Below are positions 44,627-53,956 of a stretch of 64,000 nucleotides of DNA, in pieces (position 1 is the first letter of the stretch; every line of letters starts with the position of its first letter). The position numbers and the translations under genes are program-made. The notes below the pieces were generated by a model. The model made no database searches. It was not told the DNA's origin and saw only the letters and a program-made list of their open reading frames with translations. The stretch spans positions 806,001 to 870,000 of the forward strand of contig CAWFXC010000005.1 in assembly GCA_963819735.1 (NCBI GenBank), written 5' to 3'. This stretch comes from CAWFXC01 sp963819735 (lineage in GTDB: Bacteria > Actinomycetota > Acidimicrobiia > IMCC26256 > DASPTH01).

Positions 44627-47419
44627 GTGAGCGTCACCGACGTTCTCCTGGACATACTCATCGTTCTCGTCGCAGCCAAGATTGCGGCTGAGATCGCCGA
44701 ACGCTTGAACATTCCTGCCGTGGTTGGCGAAATCATCGCCGGCGTGCTGATCGGCTCGTCGGTATTGAATCTGGTCGGTGCTGACAAGACCCTGCAGGTG
44801 CTCGGCGAGTTAGGCGTGATCCTCCTGCTCCTCGGCGTCGGGATGGAGATGGATCTCGGCGAGCTGGGCGCGGTCGGGCGGGCGTCCATGTCGGTCGCAG
44901 TCGTAGGCGTCGTAGTTCCGATGGTTGGCGGATACGCAGTAGCCAGCGCTCTGGGTCACAGCAGCAATCAGTCATTGTTCATCGGCGCCGCGCTGTCTGC
45001 GACCAGCGTCGGGATCACGGCGCGGGTGTTCAGCGACCTGCGGGCTCTGGCAACCGTCGAGGCGCGGACCGTGCTGGGCGCCGCGGTCGCCGACGACGTC
45101 CTCGGCCTCGTGATCCTCACCGTCGTGGTGAGACTCGTGTCGGAGGGCTCGGTGTCCATCATCGACGTCGCCGGCATCGTCCTCGTCGCCGTCGGGTTCC
45201 TGGTCGTAACGGCGACACTTGGTTCTAAGCTCGCACCCGGCTTCTTTCAGTTCCTCGATCGTCACGCCAAGTCCGCCGGCACGCTCGTCGCGGTCGCGCT
45301 CGCCTTCACACTCGCGTTCGCAGAGCTGGCCAACGCGGCCAAGTTGGCTCCGATCGTCGGTGCCTTCGTCGCCGGGCTCGCACTCTCGCGCAGCTCGGCC
45401 AAGGATCGGATCCAGCGGGAGCTCGCACCGGTCGGACACCTTCTGATCCCCGTGTTCTTCCTGGGTATCGGCATCGATGCCCAGGTGCAGACCTTCGCGA
45501 AGCCCGAAGTGCTCGGCATTGCTGCTGGCCTGTTCGTCGTCGCGATCATTGGGAAGATCGTCGCGGCGGTCGGTGTGTTCGGTTCGCCCGGCGACAAGTG
45601 GCTCATCGGGATCGGAATGATCCCGCGCGGTGAGGTCGGTCTGATCTTCGCCACAATTGGTCTGAACGAAGGAATCCTCGGCGAAAATCTCTACGCGGCG
45701 CTGTTGCTCGTCGTCCTTCTCACGACCGTTATCACACCTCCGATACTTCGGTGGCGGCTGGCCCGGATTCGCTCTCAACGTCGCGCCCGACCCGATAGCC
45801 ATGCCGCGAGGCCAGAGGGCGGGTGGTTGCTGGTTCGCGATGGCACGATCGACCTGGCGGCAGACCCACCCGCACAGCTCGCGCTGGATATCGCCCTCGA
45901 CGCTGCACGCGCCATCACTCGAGGTGCTCGACCCGGCCCACGACTCTTGGACTGGATCGGCGAGTGGAGCGACACCCAGTTGCGCTGGAATCCCAACGCA
46001 TCGAAGCAACTGTTCTCCGTCCTCGTTGAGGGCGACGTGCGTGCATGGCGGTTTCTCGAGACAACCGGAGTCCTCGAACGTGCGCTCCCCGAACTCGCGG
46101 ATGCCGTCCACCGGCGTAGGAGCGATCCGTACCTACTCGACCCGTCACAGGTCTTGCGATTCTCACTCGTGGAACGGATTCGTGAGCTCACGGCGACGAA
46201 CTCCACGGCGAAGACGGAACACGACATGCTCCAACACCCTGAGTGGCTCCTCCTCGCAGCGCTCATCCTCGATACCGCGGGTGAGGACTCATCCCCCGTC
46301 GAGCTCGCACGCCGAATTGCTCATCGCTTGGATCTGGGCGCCACCGCAGAACAACAGATCGCACTCCTCGTCGGCGACTCGGACCTGCTACTAGCCGCGG
46401 CCCAAAAGATCGACGGACTCGACGAGGAACGCGTGGTCCCGATCGCCATCCACCTCGACACGTTGGAGCGCGCACGCGCTCTGTATCTGCTGAGCTTGGC
46501 GAAAGGCGAAATGTCGCAGTGGGAGCGTCAACGCCTCGATGAACTCTTCCAACTCGTAGTCGCGCTCATCGAGCAACCCGAAGTGACCGGACTCGACGCG
46601 CGCAACCTTGTAGAGCGCCGCCGCGCCGAAGCGCTGAGGCTCGCGGTCGACCACCCGAACGTGATCGAGCGCATCCAGCACGCCCCGCGCTCGTATCTAC
46701 TCAGCCAGAACGCAGCCGACATCGCACGGCAGGCCGCCTTTGTCGAACCGGTACCGGCCAGGGGCGATGCGAGCGTCACGATTTTGAAAGTCGACGACAC
46801 AAGCGGAGGTGTCGAGCGCGTCGTCTCAACCTCTGGGGCCTCCTCGACATGGAGGATAGAAGTCGCAACCCGAGATCGCCCCGGGCTGCTGGCGACAGTG
46901 TCGGGAGTGATTGCCGAACGCGACTTCGACATTCTCGATGCAGCAGTTGCCACCTGGGCCGACGGTGCTGCGCTCGACACGTTCCTGGTCCGACGAGCCG
47001 AGTCGCCGATGGTCCCGAGCGCGGCAGCCGCGGCAGCCGGGGCGGTCGCCGCGTTGCCGGCGGACGCCGTGGGGTTGGAATCAGCGATCGTCGGCGCGCT
47101 CGGTCGCCCGCTGACCTCATCACCGAACCCTGATGCTGAGCTGCGCTTCGACAATCACGCGTCACCCTGGTACACGATCTGCGAGGTGCGTAGCCCCGAC
47201 CGAAGAGGATTGCTGCACAGCATCACAGCTGCCATGGCCAATTCCGGTGTGAACGTACATTCCGCGCGGTTGGTCACAGTGGAGGACGCGGTTGTCGACC
47301 GCTTCGAGCTCACCGATCGCAACGAGCGGAAGCTTGACGAGCGAACCGAGCAACTCGTCGTTGACGCCGTCCGCAACGGCGTGACGCCCAGACGCCGACG
47401 GCTCAGCCTTCGCCGCTGA
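44627..47419 (+). CDS. Cation/H+ antiporter fused to the GlnD-type regulatory region (HD-like plus two ACT domains)
   Basis: 930 residues. Residues 1-385 are a CPA2 Na+(K+)/H+ antiporter: 'IPAVVGEIIAGVLIG', 'ELGVILLLLGVGMEMDL', 'AAVADDVLGLVILTVV' (DD motif), 'PRGEVGLIFATIGL'. From about 400 on it follows the C-terminal part of GlnD (uridylyltransferase): linker 'NASKQLFSVLVEGDVRAWRF', HD-like region 'EWLLLAALILDTAGEDS' (HD changed to LD), then ACT1 'EVATRDRPGLLATVSGVIAE' (about 741) and ACT2 'EVRSPDRRGLLHSITAAMAN' (about 847). The nucleotidyltransferase domain is absent. In GlnD these ACT domains sense glutamine. With amt beside it, a nitrogen-gated K+/NH4+ efflux role is inferred. Confidence 0.85.
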   Translation: MSVTDVLLDILIVLVAAKIAAEIAERLNIPAVVGEIIAGVLIGSSVLNLVGADKTLQVLGELGVILLLLGVGMEMDLGELGAVGRASMSVAVVGVVVPMVGGYAVASALGHSSNQSLFIGAALSATSVGITARVFSDLRALATVEARTVLGAAVADDVLGLVILTVVVRLVSEGSVSIIDVAGIVLVAVGFLVVTATLGSKLAPGFFQFLDRHAKSAGTLVAVALAFTLAFAELANAAKLAPIVGAFVAGLALSRSSAKDRIQRELAPVGHLLIPVFFLGIGIDAQVQTFAKPEVLGIAAGLFVVAIIGKIVAAVGVFGSPGDKWLIGIGMIPRGEVGLIFATIGLNEGILGENLYAALLLVVLLTTVITPPILRWRLARIRSQRRARPDSHAARPEGGWLLVRDGTIDLAADPPAQLALDIALDAARAITRGARPGPRLLDWIGEWSDTQLRWNPNASKQLFSVLVEGDVRAWRFLETTGVLERALPELADAVHRRRSDPYLLDPSQVLRFSLVERIRELTATNSTAKTEHDMLQHPEWLLLAALILDTAGEDSSPVELARRIAHRLDLGATAEQQIALLVGDSDLLLAAAQKIDGLDEERVVPIAIHLDTLERARALYLLSLAKGEMSQWERQRLDELFQLVVALIEQPEVTGLDARNLVERRRAEALRLAVDHPNVIERIQHAPRSYLLSQNAADIARQAAFVEPVPARGDASVTILKVDDTSGGVERVVSTSGASSTWRIEVATRDRPGLLATVSGVIAERDFDILDAAVATWADGAALDTFLVRRAESPMVPSAAAAAAGAVAALPADAVGLESAIVGALGRPLTSSPNPDAELRFDNHASPWYTICEVRSPDRRGLLHSITAAMANSGVNVHSARLVTVEDAVVDRFELTDRNERKLDERTEQLVVDAVRNGVTPRRRRLSLRR

Positions 47420-47490
47420 TCGAGCGACGGTCGCAGAGCCAGTATTCGCCCGAACTACGATCGCTCCGCGTCCTCGAATTCGATCGGCCA

Positions 47491-48534
47491 ATGGCCCGAG
47501 CAGCGGGAAGGTGCGTGGAGGAGACGCGGTCGGAGAGGCGGCAACCCGCATGGTTGCGCGTCGTATGGACCTTCGTCGGAATCTCCGCCATCGTCCTCGC
47601 CGTTCACGGTACGACCGGCTTCGGTGGCGAACGCACCCACGACTTCCTCGACAATTGGCTGAGCGATGCGGCCGTGTGGATCACCGCACTCGCGTGCCTC
47701 GCCGGAGCCGCACGCGCCGAGCGCAGCCGCGCCGCCTGGTTCTTGGTAGGTACCGCCCTTGTCGCTTGGGCCATCGGCGACACGATCTGGAGTCTGCGCG
47801 GCGACCACACACAGATCGCGAGCATCTCGGACGTGTTCTGGCTGGCGTGGTACCCGCTCCTCTTCGCGGCTCTCGTGCTCCTTGTGCGCGACAGAGTGCC
47901 GGCGTTCGAGCTCCATCGTTGGATCGACGGCGTCGTGGTCATGCTCCTGGTCGCCACGCCATGGGTCGCCCTGTTCCTGCAGCCCGCCGCGCAGCACTCG
48001 AGCGCCTCCACTCTCGGAGACGCGGTGGACTTCGCGTACCCCCTCGGTGACGCGATCATCGTCGGTGCAACCCTGGGCGTGATGGCACTCATGGGTTGGC
48101 GACCAGGGCGGATGTGGCTGGCTCTTGGAATGGGCTTCGCCGCGCTCGGAGTTGCGGATGCGATCTATTCGGTCAACGCGCTCGGTCATTCGTACAGCGG
48201 CGAAACGACGTTCGACGCACTTTGGTTGGCCGGAATGGCACTCATTGCCTACGCCGCCTGGTTGCCGCATCCTGGCCAGCTCGAGCCGGTGACGGTTGTC
48301 GGATGGCGGGCGATCGCGTTACCCGTCGCCGCTCAAATCCTCGCCCTCTCGCTCCAGGTGTACGCCCTTTTCTACGAGGTGCCGAGGAGTGAGCGAATCT
48401 TCACCATTGTCGTGTTGCTGATCGCCACCGTGCAGATCGTCGTCACGCGTCCACGGCCATCCTCGTTGGTAGTCGAAGGCGGCGAGCACGTAACCGGAGC
48501 GAACAGCCCCGCCGGCCGATCACGCATCGGCTGA
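47491..48534 (+). CDS. Polytopic membrane protein (sensor-domain-like)
   Basis: 347 residues with nine or ten hydrophobic helices, resembling the N-terminal membrane sensor of actinobacterial GGDEF/EAL proteins ('ISDVFWLAWYPLLFAALVLL' and 'GDAVDFAYPLGDAIIVGATL'), but no GGDEF, EAL or kinase domain follows. A short polar tail ends the protein. It could be a stand-alone sensor or transporter subunit. Follows the antiporter fusion by 71 bases on the same strand. Confidence 0.7.
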   Translation: MARAAGRCVEETRSERRQPAWLRVVWTFVGISAIVLAVHGTTGFGGERTHDFLDNWLSDAAVWITALACLAGAARAERSRAAWFLVGTALVAWAIGDTIWSLRGDHTQIASISDVFWLAWYPLLFAALVLLVRDRVPAFELHRWIDGVVVMLLVATPWVALFLQPAAQHSSASTLGDAVDFAYPLGDAIIVGATLGVMALMGWRPGRMWLALGMGFAALGVADAIYSVNALGHSYSGETTFDALWLAGMALIAYAAWLPHPGQLEPVTVVGWRAIALPVAAQILALSLQVYALFYEVPRSERIFTIVVLLIATVQIVVTRPRPSSLVVEGGEHVTGANSPAGRSRIG

Positions 48535-49002
48535 CTAACCGGGGATAGGTCCATACCCGACGTCCACGTCCTCAGAGAACATCGGGACGACGAGTACAGG
48601 TAAGGCGGAACGGTTGACGATGTGGTGCGCAGTTCCACCCAGCAGCGCGCGTCGCAACGTTCCGTGGTGAGATCCGCCGATCACGATCACGTCAGCGTGT
48701 CGAGCATCAGCTATCTCGAGAAGCGCGGTAGATGGATCGCCGCGCACACAGTCCGTCGTGTATCGCACACCGCGCTCACGAAGTGTGTCCGTCCACTCGC
48801 CAACGAGCTTGGCGCGCAGGCCGGCTACGACTGTCTTCGTCTTGACCTGAAACGCGTTGAGTGTGATCAGCCAACTCTGTGGCACGACGTAGACAGCGAC
48901 AATCTCGGCATCGAACGACAATGCGAGATCGGTGCTCCACCGGAGTGCATTCTCTGCGGCAGGTGAGCCATCGACGCCTACGACGATTCGGTCGACTGCC
49001 AT
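48535..49002 (-). CDS. Universal stress protein (UspA family)
   Basis: 155 residues from ATG 49002; a longer frame upstream enters the divergent promoter region and is rejected. 'RIVVGVDGSPAAENALRWST' (ATP site start), 'HADVIVIGGSHHGTLRRALL' and 'GGTAHHIVNRSALPVLVVP' give the complete GxxGx9GS-type ATP-binding motif. ATP-binding USPs act in dormancy and stress. Divergent from the STAS gene. Confidence 0.9.
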   Translation of the reverse strand: MAVDRIVVGVDGSPAAENALRWSTDLALSFDAEIVAVYVVPQSWLITLNAFQVKTKTVVAGLRAKLVGEWTDTLRERGVRYTTDCVRGDPSTALLEIADARHADVIVIGGSHHGTLRRALLGGTAHHIVNRSALPVLVVPMFSEDVDVGYGPIPG

Positions 49003-49073
49003 GCAGCCGACCCTATCTCGTTGCGCCGGGAGACTTGCCACGCTTCCCCGGCTGAACGGGCGGAAGGTAAATC

Positions 49074-49544
49074 GTGGAGAGTCCGGAGTTCGAGTTGACC
49101 GTGGAGCAGGATCCGACCCGCTCACGGTTCGTCGTCAGGGTCACGGGCGAAATCGACCGGACGACGGTCCCTGCACTCCGCGCCCTGCTCTGCGGTCTCG
49201 ATGGGGAGGTGCAGGTCGACTGCGAGGGAGTGTCGTTCATCAACTCACAAGGAGTCGGCGTCCTCATGGCCGCGTGCCACGCGGATGACGCCCGAGGTCA
49301 TCGGTTCTCGCTCTGCAAACTGGGAGGGCGGTGCTACGAGGTCTTCGAAGTTCTCTCACCGCCTACCTCGCCATCGCACGAACGGATTGACACGTTCCGA
49401 CGGAGGGTGTCCGATGCTGGCGGGCCACGAGGGATGCAAGCCGATCGTGCGAGACGTCGTTGGACGAAGAAATCGCGCCGGAGGCATCGGTGGCACGACT
49501 TTTTCGTCCCCGGATCGTTCCCGTCGATGGGTGGTCGGGGCTAG
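49074..49544 (+). CDS. STAS-domain protein (anti-sigma-factor antagonist-like)
   Basis: 156 residues from GTG 49074. The STAS fold is 'VRVTGEIDRTTVPALRALL' and 'VDCEGVSFINSQGVGVLMAA', with the Ser phosphorylation position in 'INSQGV'. The domain ends near residue 105; the last 50 residues are basic and of unusual composition, so the true end may have been lost to a frame change. In partner-switching systems such proteins bind anti-sigma kinases, none of which is nearby. Confidence 0.7.
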   Translation: MESPEFELTVEQDPTRSRFVVRVTGEIDRTTVPALRALLCGLDGEVQVDCEGVSFINSQGVGVLMAACHADDARGHRFSLCKLGGRCYEVFEVLSPPTSPSHERIDTFRRRVSDAGGPRGMQADRARRRWTKKSRRRHRWHDFFVPGSFPSMGGRG

Positions 49545-49819
49545 GGCACTCGACCAACGGTTCATCTCAAGGGCAAAAGATGAACCTCCCCGTCGTTTCC
49601 TCTCGGCTTACCTTCCCTCGTGGCCACGCGCAGACCCCGCGGGCAGTTCGGACAGCATGCTCAACGGTCGCGGCCGGTGCATCGCCAAGATTGATGAAAA
49701 GGGCTCGCGGGTCCCTCGGGGGGCGTTCGGACGATGATCACGACAGAGAGTGAGATTCCTGGTCCGAAAAAGCGGCTAAAATGCGACGGAGAGTGGCAGG
49801 AAGCTCGAAGGGCGGCATC

Positions 49820-51499
49820 ATGACTTCATCTGCGCGGTGGTTTTGCCTCTGGGGTCGACCGCGAACAGCGCGTCATGGAAGGGCCTCGCCGGTTCCTGGA
49901 CCGCGCGAGTGGGTCAGTGCAGATCCGGAGTGGTCGAGGCCCCAACGTTCCGTGCTGGTTGCCGGCTTGACCCTCCTCGTGGTTGCGACATCTCTCGTCG
50001 TGATCTCCGCGGTGAACCCGGAGCCGAACTGGATCGACGTGCGCAGTCTCAACGCGCTGCTCGCGGCGGCTTGCGCGGTGGTCGCAATCTCGGCGGGCTG
50101 CATGGGGGTGTTGCGTTGGCGTTTGACGAGCGACGCCACCGCCGTGCGGGTCGGGGTCGCGCTCGGTGTCCTCGGGCTTTCGTTCGTGTTCGCAGATCTC
50201 GTGGCATTCCTCTTCCCGAGCGTCGACCGGCACGACCTGCTTGGCGTCCTGGGGACCGCGCTCACGCTCACGGCCCGCGGTCTGCTCGTGGCTGCAGTGC
50301 TCGCGGCGCCCACCAAGACTCGTATCACGCTGAGGGGCCGGATACTCGGCGCATTCGCGGTCGTGGTACTCCTGTCGGCCCTCGTCCCCGTTGTTCCGAT
50401 CCTCGATTCGTTCCGACGCACCAGTGCCGGATCGCTCAGCGGGGTATCGGACTGGCTGGCTCGGGGTGCCGTGATCTCTATCTGGATTGCGCTCGCCGTC
50501 GTCTCATTCGTCCGGTGGCGAACGTACGGCACGCGTCTCTTCAGTTGGATCGCCCTCATGTCTGGCGGCCTCGCACTCGGTGCGACGGTCGGCGCGTTCT
50601 CGGTGACAAGGGGCGACCTGTGGATTACGGCGGCCACCACGTGCACGACCGGGGCGGCATTGGTGGTGCTCTACGGGATGAGCCAGGAGCTCAAATACAC
50701 CTACCTCGCTCAGCGCGCACGGTTGTTTCACGTCAGCATCGCCGCGGAGGAGCGCGCCGCACGGCTGCGCGCCGAGGCCGCCGACCGTGAAGAGCGATCG
50801 CATCAGGCCCGGTCGGCGGTCCTCGCGCTCCAGGGCGCCACGCGCATGCTCCGGACGAACTACCTGCGCAATGAGGACCCCATGGAGCAAGCCTTGCGAG
50901 ACGCAATCGAGACCGAGATCGAGTTGCTTCGGAGACTGGTCGAGCGGCAGCCGTCCGGCATGCTGGTCGAGTTCGATCTGGAACGAGTCGTCCGCACCGT
51001 TGCCGACGCGCAGCGTTTCCTGGGTTTGGTGGTCGAGTGCACCGTCGAGCCCGGACTCCGTGTCATCGGGCGAGCGTCTGAAACGGCGGAAGTGATCCAA
51101 GCTCTTCTCGACAATGCGCGACACCACGCGCCGGGATCAGCGGTGGAAATCCGCAGCATCATCCATGACGATCACGTCGAGCTACGAGTGGAGGATCGTG
51201 GGCCCGGTGTCGCCTCACCCTGGTGTGAGCAAGTCTTCGACCGCTCGGCCAGCTCGGGCCACGAAGGTCAGGGTCTCGGTCTCTATGTGGGGCGGCGCCT
51301 CATGCGTGACCAGCAAGGCGACCTGCGGGCGGAGAGTCGTCCCGGCGGCGGCGCAGCCTTCGTGCTGACGTTTCCCGCCCAAGCTATGGCCGGCGATCAC
51401 GTTCGGCGAACGGCGGACGGGGTTAATCGGGACTTCGCGCTCGAGCGCCCGGTGCCGTCGCTTCTCGACGACCGACTCGAGCGAATGGAAGCCGGATGA
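49820..51499 (+). CDS. Membrane sensor histidine kinase (NarL-pathway type)
   Basis: 559 residues from ATG 49820 (ATG 49781 is possible). About eight membrane helices (residues 50-300) lead to a coiled coil, then a dimerization region with the likely phospho-His in 'EERSHQARSAVLALQGATRM' (about 325). The ATPase domain has 'VIQALLDNARHHAPGS' (N box), 'VEDRGPGVASPW' (G1) and 'GQGLGLYVGRRLM' (G2). It overlaps the LuxR-type response regulator gene by 4 bases. Signal unknown. Confidence 0.85.
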   Translation: MTSSARWFCLWGRPRTARHGRASPVPGPREWVSADPEWSRPQRSVLVAGLTLLVVATSLVVISAVNPEPNWIDVRSLNALLAAACAVVAISAGCMGVLRWRLTSDATAVRVGVALGVLGLSFVFADLVAFLFPSVDRHDLLGVLGTALTLTARGLLVAAVLAAPTKTRITLRGRILGAFAVVVLLSALVPVVPILDSFRRTSAGSLSGVSDWLARGAVISIWIALAVVSFVRWRTYGTRLFSWIALMSGGLALGATVGAFSVTRGDLWITAATTCTTGAALVVLYGMSQELKYTYLAQRARLFHVSIAAEERAARLRAEAADREERSHQARSAVLALQGATRMLRTNYLRNEDPMEQALRDAIETEIELLRRLVERQPSGMLVEFDLERVVRTVADAQRFLGLVVECTVEPGLRVIGRASETAEVIQALLDNARHHAPGSAVEIRSIIHDDHVELRVEDRGPGVASPWCEQVFDRSASSGHEGQGLGLYVGRRLMRDQQGDLRAESRPGGGAAFVLTFPAQAMAGDHVRRTADGVNRDFALERPVPSLLDDRLERMEAG

Positions 51500-52179
51500 C
51501 TGCGGCTGGGACGGTACTGATCGTCGAGGATCACGCACTTCTGGCCGAGGGCTTGGCTGCCGCGCTGCGGGGCGAAGAGCTCATCACGCACATCATCGAC
51601 GGACCGTCCGCCGATGCAATCGTCGAACGCGCACGCGACGTCAACGCCGACCTCGTACTGCTCGACCTCATGCTCGGCGACGAGATCGGTTTGACCATCC
51701 CACTGATCAAGCCGCTGCGATCCGCCGGGACTCAGGTCCTCGTGCTCACAGGCACCACCGACACCATGCTCTTGAGCGCGACCCTGGAAGCGGGGGCATC
51801 GGGTTTCGCCCGCAAGTCATCGACAATTGCAGCGGTGGTCCACAAGGTGATGGACACGCTCGCGGGCCGGCCTACGATCTCGGAAGCGGAGAGGGCACAA
51901 CTGCTGGCCGAACTGCGAGAGCACCGAGCTGCAAGGCGTACACGACTCGTGCCCTTCGAGCGACTCACACAACGCGAACGCTGGGTGCTTGCGGCTCTCA
52001 TGGAGGGGTGTGCGGCCGAGCGCATCGCACAGGACTCTTTCGTCTCTCTCGCCACGGTGCGCAGTCAAATCCGTTCCATCCTGGAGAAGCTCGCCGTACG
52101 CTCGCAGCTCGCGGCGGTGGCACTTGCTCACCAGGCCGAGTGGACTCCCAACCGCGGGAGCGGGGAACCTGCTGGGTAG
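51496..52179 (+). CDS. LuxR/NarL-family response regulator
   Basis: 227 residues. Receiver: 'TVLIVEDHALLAEGLAAALR', phospho-Asp in 'LVLLDLMLGDEIG', 'VLVLTGTTDTM', 'GFARKSSTI'. The C-terminal LuxR HTH: 'FERLTQRERWVLAALMEGCA', 'FVSLATVRSQIRSILEKLAV'. ATGA overlap with the kinase gene fixes it as the cognate regulator. Confidence 0.9.
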   Translation: MTAAGTVLIVEDHALLAEGLAAALRGEELITHIIDGPSADAIVERARDVNADLVLLDLMLGDEIGLTIPLIKPLRSAGTQVLVLTGTTDTMLLSATLEAGASGFARKSSTIAAVVHKVMDTLAGRPTISEAERAQLLAELREHRAARRTRLVPFERLTQRERWVLAALMEGCAAERIAQDSFVSLATVRSQIRSILEKLAVRSQLAAVALAHQAEWTPNRGSGEPAG

Positions 52180-52414
52180 CTCCCGCAAACAGTCGCGTGC
52201 CCGGTCGTCTCGGTGGGTCAGCGCTTAGAGCGCCGCGCCGCTAGCTGCGCGGGCGGACGATGTACGGATGCATCGCTTGGCGCCTCGCACGTACACGAAC
52301 GCGCCGGGCCCGGAGCTCGCAGTCCGTTGTAGGGCAGCGACGGGACGACTCGCCGCACCTTCAGTACTCCGCAGTCCTCGGGCGCTCACGACCTCACATC
52401 GAGTGTCCTCGACT

Positions 52415-52431
52415 GGGGGGGGGGGGGGGGG
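52415..52431 (+). repeat. Run of 17 G
   Basis: An uninterrupted G17 tract 8 bases from the end of the tetR-like gene. Such runs are prone to slippage in the cell and to sequencing error; the true length is uncertain. Confidence 0.8.
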
Positions 52432-52438
52432 AATCCTG

Positions 52439-53161
52439 TCAGCGGTGCCTACGCCGTGCGTCGATCCCATCGAGGACCGCGAGAAGCCCATCATGGAACT
52501 GCTGCTCCGTGGTGAACTTCGTGAGGTCCGGGGTCAGCCACGTCAGGTTGGGGAACTCCGACTGATCAAGGCCGGCAAAGAACGCCGGCCAATAGTGAGG
52601 GGAGGCTTCGGTCAACGCTCCGGAACCTCGCTCAGCGTCAGTTCGGCCTGACACTCGCCGGGCGATCTCCAGCGCCGCAAATCCCAAGGTGTAAGTGTGG
52701 ACGGTGGCGTAGGCGGCCACACACTCCTCGGCGTCGAAGCCAGCACGACGCAAGACCTCGAGTGAGTCGTCCATGCGCCGGATCGCGGCTGGGACGCCGA
52801 CAGGGCGACGGCAGTACCGGTCGAGCAACGCCGGATAGCGGACAAGTACCTCCTGGAGTCGCTCTGCTGCGGTAAGTGTCCAGGTCTTCCAATCGGCGGC
52901 ACCGACAGGCTCTGGCATCGCCTCCTGCGACAGCACTGCATTGAGGATCTCGTCGAGGATCTCGTCCTTATTGGTCACATGCGAGTAGAGCGCCATCGCG
53001 GTGACGCCGAGCTCGCCGGCGAGGCTGCGCATCGTGAGCGCGTCCAGTCCGCCTCGCTCCGTCGCTCGGAGAGCCGTGGCGGTGATCTCACTTCTCGTCA
53101 ATGGCCCATCTCGGCCTTTGCGGGTTCGGCGACCGGCGCCGGTCTTGCGAGCCGTCACCAC
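52439..53161 (-). CDS. TetR/AcrR-family transcriptional regulator
   Basis: 240 residues from GTG 53161 (AAGGGGAAGG upstream). The N-terminal HTH is 'LDALTMRSLAGELGVTAMALYSHV' in two blocks, typical of TetR with a long C-terminal ligand domain of the TetR_C (tetracycline repressor-like) type: 'YCRRPVGVPAAIRRMDDSLE', 'CVAAYATVHTYTLGFAALE'. It is divergent from a USP gene and has an inverted repeat in between, so it probably controls itself and the USP. Confidence 0.87.
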   Translation of the reverse strand: MVTARKTGAGRRTRKGRDGPLTRSEITATALRATERGGLDALTMRSLAGELGVTAMALYSHVTNKDEILDEILNAVLSQEAMPEPVGAADWKTWTLTAAERLQEVLVRYPALLDRYCRRPVGVPAAIRRMDDSLEVLRRAGFDAEECVAAYATVHTYTLGFAALEIARRVSGRTDAERGSGALTEASPHYWPAFFAGLDQSEFPNLTWLTPDLTKFTTEQQFHDGLLAVLDGIDARRRHR

Positions 53162-53185
53162 TCCGTCCTTCCCCTTCTAGGTCCC

Positions 53186-53201
53186 TATACGCGTAGGTAT
53201 A
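53186..53201. promoter_or_regulatory. Inverted repeat between tetR and USP genes (possible operator)
   Basis: TATAC-GCGTAG-GTATA is a perfect 5-bp inverted repeat with a 6-base spacer, 25 bases before the TetR start. AT-rich and in an otherwise GC-rich region, it fits a TetR operator or overlapping promoters. Confidence 0.5.
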
Positions 53202-53273
53202 CTAGTAAGCAACCCTCGGTTTCGCGTGAGCAGGGTTTGCGGCCGTCGCTACCCGAGGAGCGAAAGAGGCGCC

Positions 53274-53813
53274 ATGGACATCGTCGTCGGAGTAAACGCA
53301 AGCTCCGCCGCTCGAAGCGCCCTCTGCTGGGCTTACGGCTTCGCAGAACGACACGACGCCGTCCTCGAGGTCGTCACCGCGTTCAGCCCGGTTGTCGGTG
53401 CGGCCTCGCCGGCAGGCCCTGCTGTCCTGGAGCCCGCGCTCCTCGAGGAGTCAGCCCGTGCGATCCAAGAACGCGTCCTACGGGAAGAACTCGCGCTTGA
53501 CGCACTCGACCTCAGAATCAGCCGACTCGTGATGCCCGGCGACCCCGCGAGTGTCCTCGTCACGCGCGCCCGAGATGCGCACCTCCTCGTAGTGGGGCGA
53601 CGCGCCGGTCGTCTCCACCGGGTATTCCGCGGTTCAACGAGCACGAGCTGCGCCAACCGTGCGAGCTGTCCGGTAGTCATCATCCGCGCTCCCGCTCATA
53701 TTTCGAGGTACGTCGATCTGACGATGACGCCGGCTCCCGAGAATCATCTCGTTCTGGGACAACGACTGGATCGTGATCCGACTCGGCGGCACCATCGGCT
53801 ATTCGACCATTGA
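53274..53813 (+). CDS. Universal stress protein-like
   Basis: 179 residues from ATG 53274. 'DIVVGVNASSAARSALCWAY' replaces the usual GVDGS (Asn for Asp, so ATP binding may be weak). 'DAHLLVVGRRAGRLHRVFRG' and 'STSTSCANRASCPVVIIRAP' give the C-terminal motif. An extra 35-residue polar tail follows. Divergent from the TetR gene. Confidence 0.8.
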   Translation: MDIVVGVNASSAARSALCWAYGFAERHDAVLEVVTAFSPVVGAASPAGPAVLEPALLEESARAIQERVLREELALDALDLRISRLVMPGDPASVLVTRARDAHLLVVGRRAGRLHRVFRGSTSTSCANRASCPVVIIRAPAHISRYVDLTMTPAPENHLVLGQRLDRDPTRRHHRLFDH

Positions 53814-53956
53814 TCAGCGGGTCGACCACCGCGGCCACGGCTCTCTGAATTCGATCCGCGAGCGTTTCGAGCGAGCCGGGAGGGTCCTCGTGTTCGACGA
53901 CGGCGCGCTTCTCGATTCCCCCGTGAACCGAGCGACGCCGACACGTCCGCGGTGCG

